From contig CP099848.1 in NCBI GenBank assembly GCA_030062745.1, positions 8,391,501 to 8,455,500 of the forward strand: a DNA stretch of 64,000 nt, given 5' to 3'. This stretch comes from Capitulum mitella. Taxonomy: Eukaryota > Arthropoda > Thecostraca > Pollicipedomorpha > Pollicipedidae. Shown here one piece after another: positions 40,225 to 52,380 of the stretch. Position 1 is the first letter of the stretch; each line of letters starts with the position of its first letter. Under the pieces are notes generated by a model that saw only the letters and a program-made list of their open reading frames with translations, did no database searches and was not told the origin of the DNA. The translations under genes and the position numbers were made by a program.

Positions 40225-40535
40225 GTGACGTCACCCCTCCGGCCTGAGAGCGGCACCCCTCTCGCCTGAGAGAGACACTCCTCCTGCCTGAGCACATCCC
40301 TCTTCGACCCAAGGACGGCGCCCCTCCGGCCTGAGGACAACACCCCTCTGACCTGAGGACGGCGCCCTTACGGCCTAAGGACAGCACCCCCGGCCTGAGG
40401 ACGGCACCCCCTAGCCTGAAGTCGACACTCCTCCTGCCTGAGAATGGCATCCCCTGCCTGAGGACACACCCCTCCGGCCTGAGGACGGCACCCCTCCAGC
40501 CTGAGGACGGCACCCCTCCTGCCTGAGGACGGTAC
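40225..40535. repeat. Minisatellite, unit about 22 bp
   Basis: About fourteen imperfect units of CTCCGGCCTGAGGACGGCAC plus CC. Some units are shortened or carry TGAAGTCGACA-type changes. Confidence 0.92.
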
Positions 40536-41418
40536 CGCTGCGGTCGGGCGCCGTGGCGCGGTGGCGTCAGCGCACCTGGTCGGCCGGCCCTGCTAAAACC
40601 GGTCGGCGGCGGCCGACCGACGCTAATCCGGTTAACGAAATCGAGCGCGCCAAACGCTGCGCTACAATGGCCTGCGCCGGCGGTGACGGGCGCCACATCT
40701 GGCTGCTGTCGGCCGGCCTGCAGTCAGCCGGTGACAGGCGATGGCGGCGGCTGTCGTCACGGCAGCTCGGCCGACTCGAGCCGCTCATTCCCGCCGTGAC
40801 GCGCCGCAGAGGTTGGCCGGAAAATCGCAAATACTCTTCGATGGAATGATTTACGCGCGAGTTTTTCTGTGGTCGCGTCTCTCCTGCGGTAAACAAACTG
40901 TCATGTATTCAACGAGGAAGAATGTTGCACCTCAAATAATCTGTCTACGAGGAGAAATAAAATTTTCGGTTGTAGGATTAGTGCAAACCAAATTAACTGT
41001 GGATCCACACTGCATGCAGGAATATGGCACCTCGTTACGCAAAGTATTTGAAGCAAAACAAGCGTTATCCTATGCTAAGAATAGGCCGAAGAGGTCCGTT
41101 TTCATAGACTCTGTGCCGACGAACTACATAATGCGTGATGACAACTGATCTGCAACTGAGCTTCTTCTTCTTCTTCTTCTTCAGAACAGAAATGCCAGTA
41201 ACTACAAAGATTGGTCTGCTGGCGTGCGCGATTCACATGGGTTCCTCTCTGGGTCTGGGATGGCAGACCGGCAGTTGAGCCCCTCTGAGCTCACGGGATG
41301 GGCCGTATCTCGAGTGACGAACGAGCCGCCGCGTGCCGGGAGACTACTCAGAGCCAGGCTGCCGCGAGTCAGGTGCGGACACGCAGGGCACGTGCTGTGA
41401 CGACGCCTCTCCGCGCAG
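40536..41418. other. End of intron 2
   Basis: GC-rich at 40540-40830, then mixed. A (CTT)n tract lies at about 41160-41182, and a pyrimidine-containing acceptor CTCTCCGCGCAG ends at 41418. Confidence 0.5.
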
Positions 41419-41603
41419 GTGAACGGCCCTACAAGTGCCACTACCCGGAGTGCGGGCGCGCCTTCATTCAGCTGTCGAACCTGCAGCAGCACCTGCGCAA
41501 CCACGACACCCAGATCGAGCGCATGAAGAACCGGCCGTTCCACTGCCAGATCTGCGGCAAGGGCTTCGCCACCGAGAGCAGCCTGCGCACGCACACCACC
41601 AAG
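41419..41603 (+). CDS. dati: Zinc-finger gene exon: fingers 4 and 5
   Basis: The exon starts in phase 1 and completes the TGERPYK linker. Finger 4 (CHYPECGRAFIQLSNLQQHL then RNH) has four residues between its cysteines, a spacing shared with this family. A longer spacer (DTQIERMKNRPF) leads to finger 5 (CQICGKGFATESSLRTH). The second zinc-binding histidine of finger 5 lies in the next exon. The exon ends in phase 0 at donor AAG/GTTGGG, a weak donor by consensus. Both flanking introns break fingers or linkers, as in the other exons. Confidence 0.95.
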
Positions 41604-44394
41604 GTTGGGCCCTCCGCCGGCCGAAAGTTCGGCTGCTGCTCCAGCGTACTTTTCGGCCGGTTTCATCCGAATCGTACTGGTTTTACCGTACTGGTTTTGT
41701 TAAATCGAATTATAAATCGAATGACTGAAAGCTCATTAGTTCCCCCATCCCCTGTCTCAGTTCAGAGGCAGGGGATGGAGATATCGTTGCTTCTATTTGA
41801 GTATATGAAACATGATCTGGCTCACGTCAACTCGAGGGCTCGTTGCTTTGTTTGTAGTTTTTGCACTGTCCGCACTGAAAGAACTGACAAGTAGTGACTA
41901 GGCCCCTGAGAAATCCCCAGACGTAAGCTGCGCACCCACGTTTCGGCAATCAGTTTAGCTTATCCCTGGTCAGCCACACTGTGTCCGTCCCAGGGTTCCG
42001 TGTTGAATCATCTCAGTCGGAGTGCCCAAAAACCCGAACACAGATGTAACCGCACAGCCGGGGGGCTGTGCGTTATACCGTACCGTGCATCCCACCGTGT
42101 GGCTGTCGTCTTCACCTGTCCTCCCGTGCACACTCTACGCGCAAGCCCGCCGCCGTGCCCGTGAGAAGCTCCTCCTCCTCTGGCAGCGACGACATGCGCG
42201 GCGTGCACTTTAATTGGCTCGGTGCAAGACGACTGCGGCAAAAGTCGTCAAAGATTGATATCGCTCGTTAAATTCGGCTGATTAGCTGTCATTAATCAGC
42301 GACGACAGTGGCAGCGGGTGGAGCGGCCGAGCCGGCCCGGGCCCGCTTCTGGTCCCGGCCCCAACGACGGCCGGGCGAGCGGCGCGCAAAAATCCCACCC
42401 CATTAGCCGCATCTCTAATTGCGATTTCGTGTTTGAATTATGAGACGTGTGTCGGCGCCGATATTCGGGGAGCGCTGCGCGTGACGGCCCCGGCCCGTCT
42501 CTTTGTACGCGCGGACTTTCGAGTCGGTCGCAAACACCTAGCAGGCTGCACTAGCGCTTCCGCCGGATTACACGTCTATTGACAGCGCCACCGCCGCTGC
42601 GCGCCAATCCGCGCGGAATCCCGCTTGCGGACAGCTGTCAGCGGGCCGGCGATGGACGCCGATTCCCACAGGACGCGCGCCTCGTCAGCTGCCGAGGTGA
42701 CGTGACGGCCGCGGCGGTGGGCGTGACGGGAAAACCCGTCACCGCGCGTGAATGCCCCGGGTATGAGCGGTCCGACTGGCGGCGGTTGCCCAGGGCGACC
42801 GCTCGGCGCCGTGTAGGTGTGTCCGCACCCTGACGGGACACCGCCACGCCATTCGGCAGATCTGCCCCCGTTGGCAATGGCCAGGGCCTCTGCGAGCGAT
42901 GGCGGCTACCGATACAGCGGAACAACGGAGTCCGGCATGTCGTTTCCTAGCCAGCACGGCCGACCGTTCTGCTGTGCCCGCTGACCGGCCCCTGATCGAG
43001 TAAACCCCAGGACCGGGGACTGGAAACAGCCGCGTCATGGTAGTCTTCTCCGGCGAACGCCCTTTTTGCCACTGGCCCGCCGTCCGTCGATTCCTCGTCA
43101 ATGCCCGACGGCAGCTGGGCGGCAGAGCCAGCGACCGTGCAAAAAGGACGCATCTGCCCGGAGTAAGGCGGCAAAAAGCTGGAGTTCTTTGGAGGGCGTC
43201 ATTGTGCGGGAGGTGATCTTGTTTACGTCGGTATCGTTTTTATCGACGTTTTATTGTTTATTTCCACCTTTTTACTGGAAGCTGCGCTGTTTTTTCGCCT
43301 GCGGCCGTGGTAACCGAACACGTTCACAACGCTGCCGGCTTCGGTAAGGGGCGCTGTTTTCCGTGGGAGCAGCTCTCCTTAATGGGATTTCGCCGGGAAA
43401 AAGTAGCGCGCCAGACGCGTTCGCAATCATTGCATGCCACCCGTGAAACTACTCCTCTGGGCCGGAAAATTGCGACAAAATACGTCAGAAGAAATTACAT
43501 CCGAGATGTTCGTCGGTGAAAATCATTCGGTCCTGCCTAAAGTTTTAACGTCATCTTCTGCCATTGATCTGATGATGTTAGATGAAAGATGTTACCTTTT
43601 ACGTTTGATGTAGAAAATGTTTATGCTCCTTTTGTGGAATAAATCCCAGGTCAGGCTGGGAATTATGATATCTTTTTGGCTTACTTCGATATTCCCGCGA
43701 ATGAGGAAGTTTGTAGTTTTTTCTTCGGGATAAGATTGTTGGTACTGCGTTCACAGGAGCCCTGTTTTTGGCGCAATTTTGGTGTACCGTGTACACCTTT
43801 GTACACTGCAAATTTGGTGTACCGTGACGTTTAGACCTCAAGGTCGTGTGCACAGGTACCATCAGTTAGCATGCTTCTCAACCGCTTTGAAATGCGCTTC
43901 CTGTCTGTCACCACGATTTTATGAAATTTCCGAAAATCGGTGGATTTTCAGTCGAATTTGGGTCATTTCTTTCCAGTTCATGTCACTGACCTGATGCAAA
44001 CATCTCCGAAAAAGATGACCCACATTTCTTCTCCAGAACCTTTACCCATGGTTGCATGTTGGTTGTGTATACACGTTGAACTTCTTTGATACGCAAGTAA
44101 ATGTAAACTTATACATTTACTTGCATGTAAATGTATAACGTCACCTGATGTATTCACTCAATATTATGTGGTCAGCATTTGATGGAGTCGTATATATATA
44201 TATATAAGTACTGAACCATAAGTTTTGTTACTTTTATTCTCAAAGCAACAATGATTTTCCCAAACTACTACTTTTTTCTTCCCACGTACATGTATTGCGC
44301 GCGATACATGTAGGTTCGGAATACAATGCGATTGCCATGCGCATTAACATTGCTGTTTGTCGAATGCTCCTTGCGCCCAGCTGACTGCGGATGA
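41604..44394. other. Intron 3 sequence
   Basis: Mixed sequence with a GC-rich part at 42300-43150. A perfect 13-bp inverted repeat (GCAAGTAAATGTA, 44093-44105 with 44112-44124) and a short TA run near 44192-44207 are the only structures noted. Confidence 0.5.
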
Positions 44395-44850
44395 ATGTTA
44401 CGCAGCCGTCAGTCGACCGGTGCTCTCCTGAGGCAGCCTCTGTGCCGGCTGGTGCTGTTATGAGGAAGCCGCTAGCTGGCCAGTGCTGTTCTAAGGCAGT
44501 CATCGGTCAGCCGGTGCTGTTCTGCGGCAGTTCTGTCGCAAAGGGCGGGCCACAGTCGGCGCCGCCGTGGGACCAGTTCTCTGTAGAGGCCGGGCCGGCG
44601 CACAATTCGCGGCGAGTCTGCACGGGTGGGCGACATGTTGTTCAGACCGGTCCGGTCCTGTGCGGGGCCGTCTGGTTCTGTCTCGTGGAGTCTCGTCTCG
44701 TCCGGGCATCTGCAGGGTGTTTAGTTCAGACCCCTCCGGTCCTGTGTGGGGTTCTCTGGTTTTGTCTCGGAGAGCTGAATGCCTCCGAGACAGACCGGTC
44801 CTGTCCTGTCGGGGACTCTCAGGTCCGAGGCTGTCGAGGACCTTCAGGAG
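44395..44850. repeat. Degenerate tandem repeats
   Basis: 44400-44530 has about three units of roughly 40 bp around GGTGCTGTTCT and GAGGCAG. 44635-44815 has two or three units of roughly 90 bp around CAGACCGGTCCGGTCCTGTG and GTTCTGTCTCG. The copies are diverged and the unit limits uncertain. Confidence 0.6.
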
Positions 44851-45647
44851 AGCCAGCTTTGGCCCCCTGACGAAGCGTCGGTGGACAACGGAGCCGAACA
44901 GGTGGCGAGAGAAAGAGGGACAGACAGGCAGACAAACAAGCTGCCGGGCAGGCACGTCATCAGACAGATGGACAAACAAGCAGACGCCGACGGCCACACT
45001 GCCGGACGGATAGACGAAGGGTCAGCCAAAGGGAATATTAGACGACCCACAGACAAGCGGACGACAACGGCCTGGATGAACGGGCCCTGCACGTTGCTGA
45101 ATCGCAATACTGGAGCAAAGACGGACTGAGCTCGGGTGCGGCGGTACCGAGTTAGCACTTCAGGGAAGAGAACAGTGACCAGAACGCTGTTAGAGCGACT
45201 CAGCCTTCGCCAAAAACCCTCACCTCCATTTCTTTTCTTCTTACCTGGAGGCACCGCGGTGGAAGGACATGACTCGAACGATGATTCGCATGTATGTCAT
45301 ACAGCACAGTCATGTTTCATTGTGAATACATTCAAAGAATAAGAAATAAAAAGACGCCACGTCACAAAAAACGTCTTCTCAAGCAAAGGAAAAGGATGGA
45401 ATATTTCGATAGTTTTTCCATTAGTAGTGTTTCCTGTTTTTCGTTTCGTATGACTGACCGCTTACGAAATAATGCCGCTGAGCGTTCTTCTACAATCTTG
45501 CGCTGGTTTCTGTCGACCCTCTGCTCTAGACACTGATCTTGGCGCCAACAGCACGTCCCCATTGCGTTCTGACGGACCTCAGAACGCCGTTCCGACGTAA
45601 GTGCCCCCCGGCGGCGTGACGTCACGGGACACTGGCCTCCGTTCCAG
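44851..45647. other. End of intron 3
   Basis: Ordinary sequence ending in acceptor CTCCGTTCCAG/CAG. I see nothing else. Confidence 0.5.
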
Positions 45648-45780
45648 CAGCACGCGGCTCTGATCGGCGGTCCGAACGCGGTCAACTGCCCGCTCTGCCA
45701 CAAGATGTACCTGGGCGGCGCCGCGCTCATGGAGCACATGAAGCACGTGCACAAGGACCCGAACGCCTCCGGCGTGGCTG
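45648..45780 (+). CDS. dati: Zinc-finger gene exon: end of finger 5 and finger 6
   Basis: The exon reads QHAALIGGPNAVNCPLC, then HKMYLGGAALMEHMKHVHKD, ending PNASGVAG. It supplies the last histidine of finger 5 and all of finger 6 (CPLC, HMKHVH). The acceptor is a CAGCAG tandem: use of the first AG begins the exon at 45648 with Gln, use of the second at 45651 drops it. I chose the longer form because I recall KQHA in relatives. It ends in phase 1 at a strong donor GTGAGT (45781) and joins 49696. Confidence 0.93.
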
Positions 45781-47055
45781 GTGAGTGACCAGCTGCCAGC
45801 GCCTATCCAACGGCGTCCGCGGCACGGGTGCGAGACGGCGGCGGGTATCGCAGACGGCCGCGGCCCACTATTCGACAGCGAGATCTCCGGCTGGGGATGG
45901 CGGCATCCTGCCTCACGGCCAACGTAACTGCTGTCCAGGCAGGGTCTCGCCAGATTACCGGCTGGAGCCCCAACTGCGTCATTATGCAATATCACATGAT
46001 GCTGCATGTACCCTTATCACATAATACTATTCCCGTTCCCTTAACGCATGGGCGCATTCACGTATGGGGGAGGATTATCTCCCCCCCCCACTCACGAGAT
46101 TACGAGAACTACCCGCCCAGTATGATCGCATACAACAGACAATAGCTTGACCATGACACAGCCTTCATTTTAAAACAAGCAAAATTTAAAAATTATAAGA
46201 GGGAGGAAGCAAAAGTCAGAAAGGGGGTGTTTATTACCTGGTACAACTCCGGCGTTTATGGGACGATTTCGATGCAATCAGTAAGATCGAGAGCTAATCG
46301 AAGGGACTTTTCCATTTGGTGAATCTTCATCCATATAGCTTAATCTGATCCCAAATGTTGGTTGCTCCTCGAATTTCGGCCTCTGTTTCCTCCAATACGA
46401 AGCTCGACATGTATGCAAGCAACGCTGTGTTTCAAAAAACCATTTTTTTTACTCTGTTTGGTACCAGATTCGAATGTGGTTCTCTGACCTTACACTTTCT
46501 GGTTCAACAATTATCTGTTTTTCGAAGCAAAATCCCGTGAAATGGGCCTCTGTACGTCGGCCACTGAAAAAAGAGAATAATTTCGTAAGGGACTGCAGAA
46601 CTTCACAAACAACTGAAGCCGTGCGAAATTTTGTTATGCGTGGCCATAGCTAAGGCCGTCTTCCATCCTGGAGGGTTTTCCTTACTTTGCGGACGCTGTT
46701 CAGGAAAATCTGCATTGTTTTCACTAGTTTATCTCGGGCTACCCCTTCCCAATGACGTTAGACGCCATCCCCCTTGACAAGCCTCCTTGCGTCTTCGTCT
46801 GTAGGACTCGGGCGTGGTATTTTACAGGTTACCGTGCCTGAAGCCCCGGCAGCTGCGTTGGACCGAGCTACTCCCTGATTTTTTACGGAAAACCATGATG
46901 TTTACCGAATGATGTTTATACGTTCGCACGAATCATCAAGCCCTTTGTAACCGTCCTCTTGAAGAGCGGCCACCGTCGTCTCAGATTCTCTGTCAGAACG
47001 ATCAGATCTCAGAACAGATTCTCAGAGTGATCTCAGATTCTGGCTTTGACAACGG
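45781..47055. other. Start of intron 4
   Basis: Ordinary intron sequence with a C run near 46080 and a short AGATTCTC-type repeat near 46985-47040. Confidence 0.5.
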
Positions 47056-49098
47056 TAGGGGAAGCCGCCCAATTTGCGCCACCTTGTCGAAAATGGGCAC
47101 TATAACTATGGTACTGGATGTATTGTCTTATTTCTTCTTCATATGCCTTGCCTGATACCTTCATATGCCTTCTTCTTCATGTGCCGTAATATCCGGTGCT
47201 TTAAAACCTCAGTCTTGGTCTGCTATTTGTTATTCAGTTTTTAGCAAGACACTGCAAAAGGCGCAGTTAGGGTAACCCTGCCATATTTGCGCCACATGAT
47301 GAGCCTAACTGCGCCACCATAGAAATGACATGTAGTTCCAGGTACTTTGCGGCGGCAAAAGCTATAATGGACCACTACCTGGTACATTATGAACAGGTTC
47401 ACTTTAATTCTTTTTGCCAATACTTTCAGGCAGGGGAGGACCTAGCACCTCCGTTTGGGGGGGGGTGGGAAACCAGAGTTTCCTGGGTCTGGATGGTGGG
47501 TCAACGGAGCCGTTGACAAGGGGAGAGGGGGGGGGAGAGGGGGTAGAAGACACTGTCCGTGGCTTGGGGGTGTGTACTTCAGCGGCTGGCTATGGGTGGT
47601 AGGTCATCGACCGGGGGGAGGTTAAAGACGATGGCCGTAGGTCGCATTCGGAGTTCCAGTAACTTTTAGCTCTGGCTTAATAGAAATACCCACGTCTTCT
47701 TTTTTTGGGGGGGGAGCAAATGACCATTTGCCCCACCCCAAATCCCTAATCGCGGTTGGGGGAAGCCATGGCCAAGATGCCTCCCTGGATCCGCCAATGC
47801 AGACAGGTCGGGACACATGCTCAGATCCCAACAAGATACTGGGCAGCCCATGGAGGTGGCTACATAGGCGCAACCACTGGGTTTGGGGTCCATACCCCTC
47901 TTGCGATCCGGAAATTTTCCCCCTGAAACCCGAAAATACTTCTGCATTTCCTAAATGTCGAAGTAAGGTCACCGAAACCAAAAGGATTTTGGGATATCAA
48001 AAAGCGTATTCTCCCCCTTCAGAATCTATTTTAGCATACCAATCAGAGAGCAAATACCTGCAGTGACAGGTAAATCCCCCGACGTTGAAAGGTGCAGTTA
48101 TGTCAACTGGCTCCTAAGGGCGCAGTGAGTGCGGTCAGCGGCGAGCCAACCCCTCTAAATAAACTGGCTAAAATCTGAAAGACTTTTGCCCTTAAGATTG
48201 ATGGGAAGTCCGCGTTCCTAGAGTGTCGCCAGGATTCTGGGCCCAGGGGCTGCCTGCGAGACCTGGGGCGTTGATTACATGGTGAATGGGAAAAAAATGA
48301 CGTTTTACATCAGTTTTCGCGACCAGTGGACAGCGTGGGGTGGACGGGCTCCGCGAGGGGGGGGAGGGGGTTAAAGGCTGCAGCGCTTCCAAACAGGCTT
48401 TGGTGACATTTCTGCCCCACTCTCAAAGTGCCCACGTAATTGTCGCTTTAAATGGGCCCCAAAAACATAGCTAGGAATCCCGAGGGGTGGGGGCCGGACC
48501 CCCCCCCCCATATTCAGGGATTTTAACATTAGGTCTATGACAATGACTGAAAAGCAACGGTCTGGAATCTTATGTGGACCCGCCAAGAATTTCTAGAAAT
48601 CTCCAGCCATGCCCAGAAATGTGCAAAACACTGGAGCAACCTTCAGCACACCGATCGCTAGTCCTGCCGTAACTGTGCTACTGGCGCAATAATGCCTGGC
48701 AAATGGTGGCGCAAAAGGGGCAATGGCTCTACCATAACAAAACTAGCTGAGAATAAGAGACGCGCAAACGTATCATCTCTGTTCTGTGGGTCAGGGAATG
48801 GGAAGGATAATTCCACAAAGGAGGCACTGTAAAGGAACAATTTTGCTTCACGGTATGCATAGCACAGTTATGTATGAGTAACACAAGGCAGAAAACTATT
48901 TCAAACAAAAACTGAAACTTCACGGCCCCACCATGCGTCTGTATCGCTGACAGGGAGGAAGAAGCAGGGATCAAATCCGCAGCCATGTTGTCTCTACCAT
49001 AAAATATCCTTTATCTGCCAATCATCTGCCTCAATTAGGAGATGATGGGGGGGGTGGCGCAATTAGACAGGGTGGCGCTTATTGGACAGCTTCCCCTG
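47056..49098. mobile_element. DNA transposon relic with inverted ends (about 2.04 kb)
   Basis: The left end reads TAGGGGAAGCCGCCCAATTT then GCGCCACCTTGTC. The right end, read from the minus strand, gives CAGGGGAAGCTGTCCAATAA then GCGCCACCCTGTC. The word GCGCCACC is repeated inside near both ends (about 47287 and 47312 at the left; its complement near 48704 and 49052 at the right). No target duplication is clear and no transposase is seen. Inside, several G-run patches (47458, 47706, 48480) look like ends of further small elements. Assignment to a superfamily is not possible from this. Confidence 0.65.
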
Positions 49099-49695
49099 TT
49101 TTTACATGAGTCAGCAATGACGCTATCACTTTATGAGTTTTTATTTTCATTTTTGGATAGTATAGCATGGTATCATTTATGGCATTATTCCAGCCAGCAA
49201 CTACAGTTGTTAACGAATTTTTGGTTTTAATTCGATCAGTTCTAATCCCAGCGGTAACATCATATCAGGTTTCCTCTATACATTCTTGGCTGTTGATAAC
49301 ACCAAACCCAATTTTACTGACATATGCTCCTAAAAACTTCAAGTCGTCACTTTTGTCGGCTTGTCGGATTGTTGAGCAGTCGCTAAAATTTCAACACCGG
49401 CGGTATTACGGACAAGGAAACGTGCTGAAAAGCGTAAAATGCACGATGAAAAATGACTTATATCCCTTTTATCGGTGACGTTGAAGGCAATGTCCCCCGT
49501 TAGTTTTCTTTTCCTACGCATATTCCCGTTTCAACAATAATAAGGAAAAACATGGGGCACCAGATGCAATATCTAATTGTGTCAAAACCGCATTTTTGTT
49601 CCAAGACGTTGTTCCGTGCGGTGAGGTTTCGTTTCAAAGCGGCCTGTTGTGTCGGTGCCTGGCTTGTTGGTCACCTGTACGCGGGCCCGCTTCAG
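49099..49695. other. End of intron 4
   Basis: AT-rich sequence, then acceptor CCCGCTTCAG ending at 49695. Nothing else seen. Confidence 0.5.
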
Positions 49696-49863
49696 CCAAG
49701 AGGAGGACGCCCAACCATCCGTGTCCTGTGTGCGGCAAGCAGTACGTCAACGAGGGCTCCCTGCGCAAGCACATGGCCACCCACCCGGAGGCTGCGGGCT
49801 TGGCCTCTCCGCTGCGGATGTGGCCCTGCTCGGTGTGTCAGGCCGTCTTCACGCACGAGTCAG
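49696..49863 (+). CDS. dati: Zinc-finger gene exon: finger 7 and start of finger 8
   Basis: Phase 1 entry makes Ala with the preceding G, then KRRTPNHPCPVCGKQYVNEG. Finger 7 is CPVC to HMATH. After PEAAGLASPLRMWP the exon gives CSVCQAVFTHES, the cysteine half of finger 8. The donor is TCAG/GTGAGG at 49864, in phase 1. The basic KRRTPNHP stretch before finger 7 could serve in nuclear import. Confidence 0.93.
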
Positions 49864-50233
49864 GTGAGGTGGCTGCACGCAGCACGCACAAATCCCACCA
49901 GCCAGTGAATGCCGCGGCATATTCATCATTTGTTTGGATGTTTGATGGAACAGCCTTTGGCAAAGTCGCGTCATTCACGTGCCTTGGTCAATTTTGCCTC
50001 AGGTCGCAGCTGTATTGTTTGCTTCCGTTTCGTTTTTATGTTGTTTTATTTTAGTTGTTTTTTTTCTTCTATTCCGACCGCGCTTTCATTATTGCGGATT
50101 CTGACGATGATGTTCTTTCCGCATCTCGTAGCCTAATGTGAAGGAGAACGCAGGCGGGCTTCTCAGCTCTATGTTTTAGAAGCCATTTCCATTTGTCAGC
50201 GTTCGTCATACAGTTAATGTGACGTGATTTCAG
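49864..50233. other. Intron 5 (370 bp)
   Basis: The shortest intron of the gene, ordinary sequence, with acceptor TGATTTCAG ending at 50233. Confidence 0.85.
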
Positions 50234-51082
50234 CGTTCCTGACTCACATGGACCACATGCGGATGGATCCAAAACACCAGTTCGCCGCCCAGTACGTGCT
50301 CTCCCGTGCTGCCGCCGAGCGGCGGGAACGCGAAACTCTATTTGCGGCCGCGGCCGCAGCGGCCGCGTCCTCCTCCATGGGCATGAACAGCCACATGTTC
50401 CCGGCCATGCCGATGTCGGGCATGAACACGATGGGCTCGGCGCTGATGGCCAACGTCTCGGCCGCCTCGCCGTCGGCCCATTCGGACTCGTCGTCGCGCA
50501 TCTCGACGCCGGCCGAGGCCAAGCTGGAGCCGCGCGCCGGCGGCGCCCCCTCGATGCTCCACCACCCGCCGGCGCTGCTCTCTGGCGGCGGCCGCGGCGA
50601 CGGCTCGGAGGCGCTGGCCTGCGCCGGAGCCGGCCGGCGGCGCCCGGCTCGACATGCTGAACCGGCTGAGCATGCAACCGCCGGCGCCGAGCGGCACGCA
50701 GCCGCAGCCGCCGCCGCCGCCGGCCGGCCAACCGAGGCCGGGCGACAGCATGCGCGCCATGATCCAGCAGACGCAGGCGCAGCTGGTCCGGTCGACGCTC
50801 ACCTCGCAGGCCGAGAGCGCCCGCTCGCTGGACGTGCTGCGCTCGCTCACCACGCAGGCCGACACGATGATGGCCCAGCCGGACCTGCGCATGTTCCAGG
50901 CCGACCTGGCCATCCGGTCGTCGCACGAGCAGTACGCGCCGCCGCCGCCCGCCGCAGACCCGCTGCTGGATCCGTTCCGGCTGCCGGACTCGCTGCGCCT
51001 GCACCACGACCCGCGCTCCGCGCTCGGCTTCCTGCAGACGTCGCAGCCGTCCGAGGTGGCGCAGGCGTCGCAGCAGAACTGA
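50234..51082 (+). CDS. dati: Zinc-finger gene last exon: end of finger 8 and C terminus, with a frame break
   Basis: The exon opens with AFLTHMDHMRMDPKHQFAAQ, closing finger 8, then YVLSRAAAERRERE, which I take as the hallmark block of this family. An Ala run (about nine residues, from a GCGGCC repeat) and Met/Ser-rich sequence follow, then SSRISTPAEAKLEPRAG. The first frame is convincingly coding to about 50600. The second, one base on, is convincingly coding from about 50640 (DMLNRLSMQPP) to the TGA at 51080-51082, ending SQPSEVAQASQQN. No GT-AG intron of the needed size is seen between, so a one-base indel in genome or assembly is likely. Long minus-strand ORFs here are shadows of GC bias. 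Confidence 0.9.
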
Positions 51083-52380
51083 GCCGCCGCCCGGCCGGCC
51101 GGCTCGCGCCGCCGTCAGCGGACCGGCATCCGTGGTGACGCCACGTCATCCCCAGCCGCCCGGCAGCGCTGACAATCGGCTGACGCCTGCGGTCGGCTGC
51201 GCCGCGGCGGGCGCGCCCGTGTGATGGAACAACCAAAGCTGTCCAGCAGTGTATGCAATGATCTCGGACGAGCGGCGTGCCGCATGCGAGCGCGACCAGT
51301 CGTCACTGGACCGGGTGGCTGCCGGCCAGCTTTGTGCTTAGCCTAGACACCGTTGCCTGCGCTCTCGTCTGCCGCCGAATTCCGCTCGTGTAAACTGTTC
51401 ACCCACCAAAGAGGCCGGATGGGCGCCGTGCAGAGGCCGTCGTACAAACCAGTACACGCTGTGTTCCCAGCCGTGCGCACGCGGTCGTGTTTGTGCGCAG
51501 GGACGGACTGCGGAGAGTGTTCGTTGTTTTTGAGTCGCTCGGCTCATTGGGACTGGCTTGGCGAGCTCACGACTCCCGCTGCCTCGTGCCAGGTGGTCTT
51601 TGTCAGGCTACAATGGGACAGGATAGAAGGAAGTTTCGCTAACACAGCGCTGGTACAGCAACGATTTACGTGGCCTGTTAGCAACTAGATCTTTGAGTCC
51701 ATTCGGGGATGCCTTTAAAGTCCGATGTTTACCTTCACGTAGTATTGCCCTGGTCTGGACAATGTTAAATTTAGTGACTGCATTTATAGCCATGATGCCA
51801 CAATTCGAAATAATCCTATGCCAAACTCGCTGTCCGTTGGAACATACCAAATAATCAGCTCCTGACATTCACAGTCGCACGTCCACCACGATGTGTGTTG
51901 CATTGCACATTTACACGAGTAATGGGCCCATCGAGATAGTTCAGCAACACGACTATGCTGACCGAGCGAATGCCTGAGTGTCACGAGGGTTTGCAATAGT
52001 TCCACTCCCATAATTCGCCCCCCCCCCCCCCACCCGACAGGCAAAGCCCGTTGTCCAAAATGTCTATAGTGAGCTTGGAGTGACGGATTCGGCCAAGCCG
52101 ACGTACTGCCCTGAGGGCATCCATGAGGCGTTAATTGCACCGTGTGCACCTCGCGCACCAGACGCGTCGTTCGTCCAAGACGTACCTTGCAAGCTTTACG
52201 TGGGCCCGACGGCGAGGCGCGCACCGGTCCGGTCCTGGCGCCGACCGGCGCTAGCTGTGAGCCCGCTGGTGATCTGTTGCGTTCGCTGCACTAGCTTGGC
52301 TTCGTAGTGCCGTCACCGGCCGACGGGAGAGCGATTAGACCGATGTCGCGTAGGTAGCTCTCCGGCCCGAGGAATAAAGT
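51083..52380 (+). other. Probable 3' UTR with candidate poly(A) signal
   Basis: Sequence after the stop is GC-rich at first and then mixed. The first good AATAAA on the plus strand that I see is at 52373-52378. If used, the 3' UTR would be about 1.3 kb. A C run at 52019-52032 interrupts it. The end site is a guess. Confidence 0.35.

Noticed and set aside
50069..51007. 312-codon minus-strand ORF over the last exon
   Set aside because: Arg-rich shadow of a GC-biased coding exon; the plus-strand frame carries the conserved protein.
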